Positions 1 to 5,589 of a stretch of 6,753 bases of DNA are shown here, one piece after another. Every line of letters starts with the position of its first letter. Positions within the stretch are counted from its first letter, which is position 1. The notes under the pieces were generated by a model, which worked only from the letters and a program-made list of their open reading frames with translations, ran no database searches and was not told the origin of the DNA. The translations under genes were made by a program, and so were the position numbers. Source of the stretch: an uncultured Oscillibacter sp. (GTDB lineage Bacteria > Bacillota > Clostridia > Oscillospirales > Oscillospiraceae); the NCBI GenBank assembly GCA_947245315.1, contig CAMXNV010000123.1, positions 1-6,753 of the forward strand, in the 5' to 3' direction.

Positions 1-713
1 GCCAGGGACAGGGAGAAGAACATCTGCCCGCCGGCGGTGGCCAGCACGGAGACCAGGCCGGGGGCCTCCTCAATGAAGCCCGCCTCCACGGCGTAGCCGG
101 GGACGAACATGAACTTCAGGCCCTCCGCCGCGCCGGGCAGCGTCAGGGACCGGACGATGATGATGACCAGCATCACGAACAGGGCGGGCATGCCCACGTT
201 GTTGAACTTCTCAATGCCCCCGGAGATGCCGCCCCGGTTGATGAGGTAGCAGATAATCATGAAGAGGAACGTGAACATGACGCAGCCGAAGGGGTTGGTC
301 AGCATGGAGCCGAACAGGTCCGCGCCGGCCTTGATCTCCGCCCCGCCGAAGGCCAGGTTGCTCAGGTTCAGGGACATATACTCAATGCAGTATCCCCCCA
401 GCACCGTGTAGAAGCTCAGGATGACGAAGGGGGAGAACACCGCCAGCCAGCCCACCCACTTGAAGCGCCCGCTCAGGGCGTGGTAGGCGCCGATGGTGCC
501 CTTGCCGGTCTTCCGGCCCATGGCCAGCTCGGCCATCATGATGCTGAACCCCACGAAGACGGCCAGCAGCACGTAGATGACCAGGAACGTGAAGCCCCCG
601 GACTTGCCCATCTTGTAGGGGAAGCCCCAGATGTTGCCCAGGCCCACGGCGGAGCCGATGGCGGCCATCAGGAAGCCTAGATTACTCCCCCAGGAACCTC
701 TCTCATTTTCCAC
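1..713 (-). CDS. NSS/SLC6-family sodium-dependent symporter, N-terminal part (runs off the left edge)
   Basis: Membrane symporter of the neurotransmitter:sodium symporter family (LeuT fold), which imports amino acids or related solutes using the sodium gradient. About 237 residues are visible; the family is usually 440-510, so the C-terminal half lies outside the window. Seen: near the N-terminus RGSWGSNLGF, then the unwound TM1 segment GSAVGLGNIWGFPY (residues 20-33), then TM2 with E62 and MGR, further hydrophobic segments, and GGQMFFSLSLA at the edge, the start of TM6. Numbering matches LeuT: G20, A22, V23 and N27, which form sodium sites 1 and 2 in LeuT, are all present. Odd: residue 30 is Gly where LeuT and most relatives have Arg. 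The GTG at 713-711 is chosen because AGGAGG lies 7 nt upstream; the nearby ATG is out of frame. Substrate cannot be told. The family is certain, the substrate unknown. Confidence 0.93.
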   Translation of the reverse strand, partial: MENERGSWGSNLGFLMAAIGSAVGLGNIWGFPYKMGKSGGFTFLVIYVLLAVFVGFSIMMAELAMGRKTGKGTIGAYHALSGRFKWVGWLAVFSPFVILSFYTVLGGYCIEYMSLNLSNLAFGGAEIKAGADLFGSMLTNPFGCVMFTFLFMIICYLINRGGISGGIEKFNNVGMPALFVMLVIIIVRSLTLPGAAEGLKFMFVPGYAVEAGFIEEAPGLVSVLATAGGQMFFSLSL

Positions 714-720
714 AAAAATA

Positions 721-726
721 CCTCCT
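721..726 (-). promoter_or_regulatory. Shine-Dalgarno AGGAGG that fixes the GTG start of the symporter
   Basis: Perfect AGGAGG on the minus strand, 7 nt before GTG (713-711). The only close ATG (706-704) is in another frame, so this site decides the start. Confidence 0.85.
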
Positions 727-746
727 CTTTCATGTGAATAGTAACA

Positions 747-775
747 AATATACTATACCGAGGGCGGTTCGTCAA
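747..775 (-). promoter_or_regulatory. Sigma-A-type promoter of the symporter gene
   Basis: On the minus strand TTGACG (775-770), a 17-bp spacer, then TATATT (752-747): five of six matches at each box. Transcription would start near 740, giving a leader of about 27 nt that contains the AGGAGG. It sits in an AT-rich gap between divergent genes. Confidence 0.7.
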
Positions 776-886
776 GAAAAAATGAAGAGAAAATGAACGA
801 AATGTTTTTACTATGTGGAAAGTTGTCCATTTCACGCTTTGAAGTGATGTGGTTTTCTATACAAATATAACAAGGAAAGCAAGGAA
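776..886. other. Upstream region of the DUF2156-GNAT gene; no confident promoter
   Basis: AT-rich stretch before the plus-strand gene at 887. A TATACA (858-863) could be a -10 box, but no -35 sequence at suitable spacing stands out; TTGAAG (839-844) is too close. A TATAAC (866-871) is too near the ribosome binding site to serve. Nothing else recognisable is seen. Confidence 0.35.
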
Positions 887-2299
887 ATGATGCTTATGCA
901 ACAGTTTAAACCAGTGACCAAACAGGACGGCGCCAAGCTCCGGCGCTACTACAAAGACTGCAACTATGGGCTGTGCGAATACTCCCTGGGCACCAAGCTG
1001 ATGTGGAAGAAGGTGCTCCACCCCGCCTGGGCGGAGATCGCGGGCTGCCTGGTGGTCCGGAACCGGGACGCCTACGGCTGGAACTTCGACTACCCCGTCC
1101 CCGGCCCCGAGGGGGATATGGAGGCCGCCCTGGCCGCCATTGAGGCCTATTGCCTGGAGGCGGGGCAGCTTCCCGTCATCTCCATGGTGCCGGAGCACAA
1201 GGCGGGGGAGCTGCTGAGCCGCTATCCCTACGTCCGGGTCAGCGACATCCGGACCTGGCGGGACTATGTGTACTACAGGGAGGACCTCCAGTACTTCACC
1301 GGGCGGCGCTACTCCGGCCAGCGGAACCACATCAAGAAGTTCCGGGCCCAGTGGCCCGAGGCGGAGGTCCGGCCCCTGACGGCGGCGGACGCCCCGGCGG
1401 TGGAGCGCTTCTGGCAGGACTACGAGGCGGAGTTCCCCAAGGGGGATAACGCCAAGGCCCTGGACGAGCTGAAGCTGGCCAAGAAGATGCTCAAGCTGGC
1501 GGGGAAGCCCTGGTTCGTGGCCGGGGGCATGTTTGACGGGGACAAGCTCATCGCCCTGGCCCTGGCGGAGCGCTGCGGGGACACCCTCATCATCCACATT
1601 GAGAAGGCCCTCTACTCCTACACCGGGGTGTACCCCGCCTTTGTCCAGGGCTTCGCCCTGGCCTTTGGGGGGAACTGCCAGTGGATCGACCGGGAGGACG
1701 ACGCGGCGGACAAGGGGCTCCGGACCTCCAAGCTCCAGTACGGCCCCGCCAAGCTGGCCCCCAAGTATCGCTTCGAGCCCATGAATGAGCTGATGCGCCA
1801 CATCACGGAGATTCCCAAGGTACAGACGGCCCGGCTGACTCTCTCGGCCCTGACGGAGAAGGATATCCCCGCCTACAACGCCCTGGTGCTGGACCAGGAG
1901 CGGAACCGTTGGTGGGGCTACGACGATGTGAAGGGCCTGGGCGGGCCGGTGGAGGAGCGGAGCTTCTTCGACGTGGCCAAGCGGGACCTTGAGAACCGCC
2001 TGGCGGTGAACTTCGCCGTCCGGCTGGAGGGGAAGCTGATCGGCGAGGCGGTGCTGTACAACTTCGACTGCCGGGGCGGCGCGGAGCTGGGCTGCCGGAT
2101 CGACAGGGCTTACGCCGGGCACGGCTACGGCGTGGAGGCCTTCACGGCGGCGGCGGAGTGGGGCCTGTACAAGCTCCACCTGGGCCGGGTGTTCGCCAAG
2201 TGCTACAAGGAGAACGAGGCGTCCTTCAAAATGCTCTCCGCCTGCATGCGGAAGCACGGCGAGGACGAGACCTTCTTTTATTTCGAAAAACTGGTATGA
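887..2299 (+). CDS. DUF2156 (LPG-synthase C-terminal-like) protein fused to a GNAT acetyltransferase domain
   Basis: 470 residues, two parts. Residues about 5-305 match the DUF2156 family related to the catalytic C-terminal domain of MprF (aminoacyl-tRNA to phosphatidylglycerol transfer), itself a double GNAT-like fold: marks are the RNHIKKF block (R146-H148), the IIHIEK strand (about 235-240) and WIDREDD (266-272) followed by GLRTSKLQYGP. Residues about 312-470 form a RimJ/RimL-like GNAT domain starting TARLTLSALTEKDIP, with acetyl-CoA loop AGHGYG (410-415); the usual first Arg/Gln of that loop is Ala. No membrane segments or signal peptide, so a cytosolic enzyme. Stand-alone DUF2156 proteins are usually near 300 residues, so the extra domain is a fusion. 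Start uncertain: ATGs at 887, 890 and 896, with AAGGA at 872 and 881. Acceptor substrates unknown; a role in aminoacylating or acylating a lipid or small molecule is only family-based inference. Confidence 0.88.
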   Translation: MMLMQQFKPVTKQDGAKLRRYYKDCNYGLCEYSLGTKLMWKKVLHPAWAEIAGCLVVRNRDAYGWNFDYPVPGPEGDMEAALAAIEAYCLEAGQLPVISMVPEHKAGELLSRYPYVRVSDIRTWRDYVYYREDLQYFTGRRYSGQRNHIKKFRAQWPEAEVRPLTAADAPAVERFWQDYEAEFPKGDNAKALDELKLAKKMLKLAGKPWFVAGGMFDGDKLIALALAERCGDTLIIHIEKALYSYTGVYPAFVQGFALAFGGNCQWIDREDDAADKGLRTSKLQYGPAKLAPKYRFEPMNELMRHITEIPKVQTARLTLSALTEKDIPAYNALVLDQERNRWWGYDDVKGLGGPVEERSFFDVAKRDLENRLAVNFAVRLEGKLIGEAVLYNFDCRGGAELGCRIDRAYAGHGYGVEAFTAAAEWGLYKLHLGRVFAKCYKENEASFKMLSACMRKHGEDETFFYFEKLV

Positions 2300-2303
2300 T
2301 AAA

Positions 2304-2333
2304 AGGCCCCCGGCAGAAGCCGGGGGCCTGTCT
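2304..2333. terminator. Bidirectional rho-independent terminator
   Basis: Perfect 11-bp GC-rich stem, 2304-2314 with 2319-2329, tetraloop AGAA. It begins 5 nt after the stop of the DUF2156-GNAT gene. The plus-strand tail is modest (GTCTTT); read on the minus strand the tail is TTTTAT, so it also fits as terminator of the converging kinase operon. Confidence 0.88.
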
Positions 2334-2344
2334 TTATGTGGGGA

Positions 2345-2428
2345 GTAGGGGGCGGGCTCTGTCCCGCCCCGTCTCTCGGAACCGCAGCAGTCCCGGAGGA
2401 GCGGGAGGGGACAGAGCCCCTCCCCTAC
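2345..2428. repeat. 84-bp GC-rich palindromic intergenic repeat
   Basis: Arms 2345-2370 and 2403-2428 are inverted repeats, 22 of 26 positions identical, both starting GTAGGGG and sharing the core GGGCTCTGTCCC. The middle (2371-2402) is itself weakly palindromic. No open reading frame of note. It lies between convergent genes just past the terminator. The form resembles REP/MITE-like dispersed repeats of gut Clostridia; that it is dispersed is inference, as only one copy is in the window. Confidence 0.7.
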
Positions 2429-2477
2429 AAGCAGCCCCGTTATAAAATGCTCGTTTAGACGCTCCCCCTTTACGTGC

Positions 2478-3359
2478 TCAATAGAACTCCTTAATGTAAG
2501 CCTCCACGTCCGCCCGGGTGCCCGTGTAGGGGCCCGGGGTCTCCATTTTCAGGGAAACCAGCGCCGTGGCGGTCCGGAGAGCGGTGGGGATGTCCTGGGT
2601 CAGCCGCTCGTTGATGTAGCAGGCGAAGGTGGTGTCCCCCCGGCCCGTCCGGCCCCCCAGGCTCCGGGCCTTGATGGGGCAGGTGTAGACGTCCTCGCCG
2701 TCGTAGACCAGGACCTCCGTGTTGTGGGTGATGAGGATTTCCTGGGCGCCCCAGCCGTGGAGGACCTTGGCGGCCTCCGCCCGGTCCGTGAGGCCGGTGA
2801 GAATCTCCGCTTCGGCGGCGTCGGTTTTCAGGAAGCGGACGTAGGGGAGGAGCTCCTTCTTGGCGGCCCAGTCGCGGTAGACCATGCCGCCGTTCTCCTC
2901 CCAGCGGAGCATGCACTGCACGTCAATGGCCAGCATGGCCTTCTTGGCGGCGAAGGGCAGGAACTCATCGGGGATGTCGCCCCCCACCAGGCCCGCCAGG
3001 TGCCAGATCTTGGCGTCGATCTCCTCCGGGACCTCCTCAGGCCGGTAGGGGTCGATCTTGCTGTCCACGGTGGAGGTCCGGCGCTCCCGGTCCGGGGTGT
3101 GGTAGACGTTCTTGGTGACGAAGGAGTGGGTGCTGTGGAGGGGGAAGACCGTGATATTGGGCGCGGGGGCGAAGGCGGCCTTCAGGTCCACCTGGGCCGT
3201 GTCCGCCTTGGGCAGGACGGCGGTCTTGTGCCCCATGTTGGCGGCGGCGAAGCCGGAGTAGTAGACCGCGCCTCCGATGGCCTGGACGGTGGTCCCATCA
3301 TAGTCCACATTGGTGTCCTGGGCAATCTCTCCGATAATCAGGGTGTTGAACCGGCTCAT
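2478..3359 (-). CDS. PfkB-family (ribokinase-like) carbohydrate kinase
   Basis: 293 residues, the usual size for the family, which moves phosphate from ATP to a sugar, nucleoside or related alcohol in the cytosol. Seen in order: N-terminal strand and substrate-site segment LIIGEIAQDTNVD (7-19), the glycine pair and helix GGAVYYSGFAAANMG (29-43), the mid-protein LKTDAAEAEILTG (177-189), and the C-terminal signature GGRTGRGDTTFA (235-246) with anion hole G239-G241 and the likely catalytic base D242. The signature has GRGD rather than the common GAGD, a known variant. Its ATG overlaps the stop of the PHP gene (ATGA), with AAGGAGG inside the end of that gene, so the two are translationally coupled. 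The substrate is not evident; the lid segment does not mark it as ribokinase, fructokinase or KDG kinase. The family is sure, the substrate open. Confidence 0.92.
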   Translation of the reverse strand: MSRFNTLIIGEIAQDTNVDYDGTTVQAIGGAVYYSGFAAANMGHKTAVLPKADTAQVDLKAAFAPAPNITVFPLHSTHSFVTKNVYHTPDRERRTSTVDSKIDPYRPEEVPEEIDAKIWHLAGLVGGDIPDEFLPFAAKKAMLAIDVQCMLRWEENGGMVYRDWAAKKELLPYVRFLKTDAAEAEILTGLTDRAEAAKVLHGWGAQEILITHNTEVLVYDGEDVYTCPIKARSLGGRTGRGDTTFACYINERLTQDIPTALRTATALVSLKMETPGPYTGTRADVEAYIKEFY

Positions 3360-4084
3360 TTTCCTTCCTCCTTCCGGATGGCCTCGTCGGCCTCCACAAA
3401 CTCCTGGAACGCCGGGCTCCAGAGGTGGAACCGGCCGCTCTCGATGATGCGCTTATAGGCAAAGGAATCGTGGACCCGCTCCGGCAGAATGACGGCGGTC
3501 CGGGCCTCGTCCCCGTCCCGGTGGGTGTCGGACCCGGCAAGACGGTAGTACTCCGGGTGGCGGCGGCAGAGGGCCAGGGCTTTGTCGTTGTTGTTTTCAT
3601 GCCGGGGGTTCCCGTTGATGATCTCCGCCCCGTGGACCGCGGTCTCCTGGACCGGGGCGCTGCCCTTGCGGAAGGGGTGGGCGTGGATGATGAGCACCTG
3701 GTCGTGGTACTTGTCGAAGAACTCCTGGGCGCTCATGCAGCAGATGTAGGGGTTGGAGCGGAGCCACTGCTCGTCGATGCCATAGACCAGATAGTCGTTG
3801 TCGTTCTCCGGGAAGCGGAGCTCCGCCCCCAGGATGACATCCAGGCCCACCTCGTCGCCCCGGCGCTTGGAGGCGTGGTAGCCGCCCAGGTAGTGGTCCA
3901 TGACCTTATCCCAATTGTGCTCGGTGTCGATGCGGGAGAGGTACTCGGGGTGGAGGTGGTCCGTGACCACCAGGCCGGTAAAGCCGTTGCGGAGGTAGCG
4001 GTCCACCACGTCGGCGGCGTAGAGGTGGCCGCAGCGGCTAGTCTCCGCGGTGTGGGTGTGGGGGTCGTAGCGATAGCCAGTCAT
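3356..4084 (-). CDS. PHP-domain metal-dependent phosphoesterase
   Basis: 242 residues, a single PHP domain of the polymerase-and-histidinol-phosphatase superfamily, which hydrolyses phosphate esters with a tri-metal centre. Metal ligands are visible in the expected order: H9-T-H11, D42-H43 in VVTDH, E88 in ILGAELRF, H134-A-H136 in LIIHAHP, and D186-T-H188 in GSDTH. All are intact, so it should be active. No signal peptide or membrane segment. The ATG at 4084 follows AGAGGGA at a good distance. It precedes and overlaps the PfkB kinase by 4 bp. Small PHP proteins include histidinol-phosphate phosphatase, phosphosugar or nucleotide phosphatases and RNase AM; no his genes are nearby, so histidine synthesis is unlikely. 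Pairing with a sugar kinase and a LacI regulator suggests a phosphosugar or nucleotide-like substrate, but this is inference. Confidence 0.9.
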   Translation of the reverse strand: MTGYRYDPHTHTAETSRCGHLYAADVVDRYLRNGFTGLVVTDHLHPEYLSRIDTEHNWDKVMDHYLGGYHASKRRGDEVGLDVILGAELRFPENDNDYLVYGIDEQWLRSNPYICCMSAQEFFDKYHDQVLIIHAHPFRKGSAPVQETAVHGAEIINGNPRHENNNDKALALCRRHPEYYRLAGSDTHRDGDEARTAVILPERVHDSFAYKRIIESGRFHLWSPAFQEFVEADEAIRKEEGK

Positions 4085-4117
4085 GATTGATTCCCTCTTT
4101 TCTGGAATTGATTGTAG

Positions 4118-4215
4118 AGTTAGGAGTTAGGAGAGAGGAGTGAGGAGTTATCCCGGCACGGCGCCGGGCCCATAAAAAGGAAAAACTCCTACCTCCTAAC
4201 TCCTCACTCCTAACT
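4118..4215. repeat. 98-bp inverted-repeat element with purine-striped arms (MITE-like)
   Basis: Arms 4118-4150 and 4183-4215 are inverted repeats, 27 of 33 positions identical, ending AGTTAGGAG / CTCCTAACT. Each arm is itself a run of 7-8-nt units of the type TTAGGAG / TGAGGAG. The centre holds a second hairpin, CCCGGC-ACGGC-GCCGGG (4152-4168). It sits between the LacI and PHP genes and leaves the PHP ribosome binding site intact. The plan (terminal inverted repeats, no gene, intergenic) fits a small non-autonomous mobile element or a dispersed palindromic repeat. No clear target-site duplication is seen. Confidence 0.75.
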
Positions 4216-4236
4216 GTCACCGCGCTGGAATGCGCT

Positions 4237-5247
4237 TCAAGCCTCATTCAAGTTCCGGCAGGTGCTGCGCTTGATTAACGTGGGCATTAAAATCTGGTGG
4301 ACGTAGCCCTGGGTGCCGTTTTCGATCTTGTCCCGGAGCATATCCACCGCCTGGATGGCCATGTCCCGCTTGGGCTGCTCCACGGTGGTCAGCTCGATCC
4401 GGGGCAGGGCCGTGGAGGAGATGTTGTCGAAGCCGATGAGGCTCAGACGGCCGGGGATGTCGATCCGGGCGTCGTCCGCCGCCTTGAGGACGCCCAGGGC
4501 GTTGGAGTCCGTGGAGGCGAAGATGGCCGTGTAGTCAATGGGCTTAGCGAAGAGCTCCTTGGCCAGCTGGTAGCCGCCCGTGATGGAGGAGCGGCTGAGC
4601 TCGCTGTTGAAGAACCGGGGGGTCAGCTCCAGCTCCTGGCAGGCCCGGATGTAGCCCTCCGCCCGGAGCTGGTGGGTGGCGGTGTGGCGGCGGCCGAAGT
4701 ACAGGATGTCCCGGTGGCCCAGCTCGTAGAGGTACTTGGTGCCGATGTAGGTCCCCCGGCTGTTGTCCACGGCCACGTAGCTCTGGGGCTGGTCCCGGAG
4801 GTTCTCGCTGAGGAAGACCGTGGGCACCTGGTCCGTGAAGGCCCGGATGTTCTCATAGGTCTTGGGGCTCTGGGGGACGATGAGAATCCCGTCCACCTGG
4901 CGGCTGAGGAGGAGCTTGACCACGGTTTTCTCCTGCTTCAGGTCGGGGCCGGAGTTGCAGAGCATGATGTTGTATCCGTGGCCCCTGGCGCTCATCTCGG
5001 CGTAATAGGCCAGCTCCGACATGAACTGGTTGTCAATGGAGGGGACCACCAGCCCGATGAGCCCGGTGCGCTTGGTCACCATGGAGCGGGCCACGTAGTT
5101 GGTGGTGTAGCCCATTTCGTCGCAGAGCTTGATGATGCGCTCCCGGGTGTCGCTGCCGATCTGGTGGCTCCCGGACAGGGCGCGGGAGACGGTGGCGTAG
5201 GAGACGCCGGCGGCCTTGGCCACGTCCTTCAGGGTCACACTTTTCAT
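4237..5247 (-). CDS. LacI/GalR-family transcriptional regulator
   Basis: 336 residues, full length for the family. N-terminal helix-turn-helix TLKDVAKAAGVSYATVSRAL (5-24), with Y17, A18 and R22 at the recognition positions of E. coli LacI; hinge helix YVARSMVTKRT (51-61); then a periplasmic-binding-protein-like ligand domain from GLIGLVVPSIDNQF to the end. The hinge residue that inserts into the minor groove, Leu in LacI and PurR, is Met56 here. No transmembrane segment; acts as a cytosolic dimer. Start ATG at 5247 has AAGGAAGGA just upstream. CG-centred AAACGTTT sites lie in its own leader and after the promoter of the divergent HAD gene, so it very likely represses itself and the HAD pair, and through read-through the PHP and kinase genes 152 bp downstream. 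Effector probably a sugar or phosphosugar; identity unknown. Confidence 0.94.
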   Translation of the reverse strand: MKSVTLKDVAKAAGVSYATVSRALSGSHQIGSDTRERIIKLCDEMGYTTNYVARSMVTKRTGLIGLVVPSIDNQFMSELAYYAEMSARGHGYNIMLCNSGPDLKQEKTVVKLLLSRQVDGILIVPQSPKTYENIRAFTDQVPTVFLSENLRDQPQSYVAVDNSRGTYIGTKYLYELGHRDILYFGRRHTATHQLRAEGYIRACQELELTPRFFNSELSRSSITGGYQLAKELFAKPIDYTAIFASTDSNALGVLKAADDARIDIPGRLSLIGFDNISSTALPRIELTTVEQPKRDMAIQAVDMLRDKIENGTQGYVHQILMPTLIKRSTCRNLNEA

Positions 5248-5278
5248 ATCGTCCTTCCTTTCCGCCCCCGCTGAAACC

Positions 5279-5290
5279 GTAAACGTTTCC
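5279..5290. promoter_or_regulatory. LacI-family operator O1 (GTAAACGTTTCC)
   Basis: CG-centred palindrome AAACGTTT (5281-5288), the classic LacI-family operator core. Its reverse complement, GGAAACGTTTAC, shares AAACGTTTAC with the second site. It lies about 46-57 nt past the predicted start of the regulator transcript, fitting autorepression by road-block or looping. Confidence 0.75.
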
Positions 5291-5303
5291 GCTTTATTTT
5301 TTG

Positions 5304-5328
5304 GAACCGGCCAAACTCCGGCCGGTTC
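5304..5328. repeat. Hairpin-forming inverted repeat in the regulator's 5' leader
   Basis: GAACCGGCC (5304-5312) pairs perfectly with GGCCGGTTC (5320-5328), loop of 7 nt. In the minus-strand transcript it falls about 8-32 nt after the predicted start. There is no T-run after it on that strand, so it is not a usual terminator; an mRNA-stabilising hairpin or a further protein site is possible. Confidence 0.55.
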
Positions 5329-5342
5329 AGGTTGTCAAGTAA

Positions 5343-5371
5343 AGAATATCTGATTTTCCCGGCAATGTCAA
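5343..5371 (-). promoter_or_regulatory. Promoter of the LacI-type regulator (and likely PHP-PfkB)
   Basis: On the minus strand TTGACA (5371-5366), perfect -35, 17-bp spacer, TATTCT (5348-5343), four of six at -10. Predicted start near 5336, giving a leader of about 90 nt that holds the hairpin and operator O1. Confidence 0.65.
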
Positions 5372-5442
5372 TAACAATCTGGATTTTTCACATCTTTGGG
5401 CAGAAAAACGAAAAATAAACGAAGTCTTCGGCGTTTGGCATA

Positions 5443-5472
5443 TTGACAAGGGACCGCTGATTCATTTAGAAT
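5443..5472 (+). promoter_or_regulatory. Promoter of the HAD gene pair
   Basis: TTGACA (5443-5448), perfect -35, 18-bp spacer, TAGAAT (5467-5472), five of six at -10. Start predicted near 5479, which puts operator O2 at about +10 to +21, a standard repression position. Confidence 0.75.
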
Positions 5473-5487
5473 AAACCTGAAAAGGTC

Positions 5488-5499
5488 GCAAACGTTTAC
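5488..5499. promoter_or_regulatory. LacI-family operator O2 (GCAAACGTTTAC)
   Basis: Second copy of the AAACGTTT palindrome (5490-5497), in the reverse orientation relative to O1 by its flanks. It lies just after the HAD promoter. The form also resembles the PurR/RbsR type of site, as expected for the family. Centre-to-centre distance to O1 is 209 bp. Confidence 0.78.
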
Positions 5500-5502
5500 A
5501 GG

Positions 5503-5589
5503 ATGGCCCGACGGGGCTTTCCGCCCTGGAGGCACGCCGTTTCCGGGGGCGCCCGAGAACCAAACGACATAAAGGAGGATTTTTCATGA
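5503..5589 (+). CDS. Possible 28-codon leader reading frame overlapping the HAD start
   Basis: An ATG right after operator O2 opens 28 codons ending in TGA at 5587-5589, which overlaps the ATG of the HAD gene (ATGA). It begins MARRGFPPW and ends NDIKEDFS. It would lie within the HAD transcript's leader and could couple translation. Against it: only a weak ACAGG before the ATG, Arg/Gly/Pro-rich composition as expected from GC-rich noncoding DNA, and no known relative. Reported as a candidate only. Confidence 0.2.
   Translation: MARRGFPPWRHAVSGGAREPNDIKEDFS

Larger units (their letters stand above)
5248..5585. other. Divergent control region between lacI-type gene and HAD gene
   Basis: 338 bp, AT-rich in the middle. 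It holds two facing-away promoters, two matching operators, a 9-bp hairpin in the leader of the regulator gene, a small palindrome CGAAGTCTTCG (5420-5430) upstream of the HAD -35 box, and a GC-rich leader with a possible 28-codon reading frame before the HAD start. No RNA gene or known riboswitch is recognised. Confidence 0.7.

Noticed and set aside
857..2257. Long minus-strand open frame opposite the DUF2156-GNAT gene
   Set aside because: The plus-strand frame has recognisable family motifs, while this one has Gly/Val/Leu/Pro/Arg-rich low-complexity composition typical of the antisense frame of GC-rich genes, and no ribosome binding site.
2724..4090. Plus-strand frames opposite the PfkB and PHP genes
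   Set aside because: Antisense shadows of two genes whose catalytic motifs are clear on the minus strand; composition is the usual Val/Gly/Asp/Leu bias.
4118..4215. CRISPR-like or tandem-repeat array
   Set aside because: The short repeated units are contiguous without unique spacers and are arranged as two inverted arms, so not a CRISPR array.
4038..4247. 69-residue minus-strand frame across the LacI-PHP gap
   Set aside because: It is mostly translation of the inverted-repeat element and overlaps the PHP start in another frame; no ribosome binding site or homology.
4297..5274. Plus-strand open frame opposite the LacI-type gene
   Set aside because: Antisense shadow: biased composition, no family motif, and it runs through the regulator's ribosome binding site. 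The LacI assignment is certain.
5304..5328. Transcription attenuator for the regulator gene
   Set aside because: No T-run follows on the minus strand (an A-run does), and no alternative pairing partner was seen.
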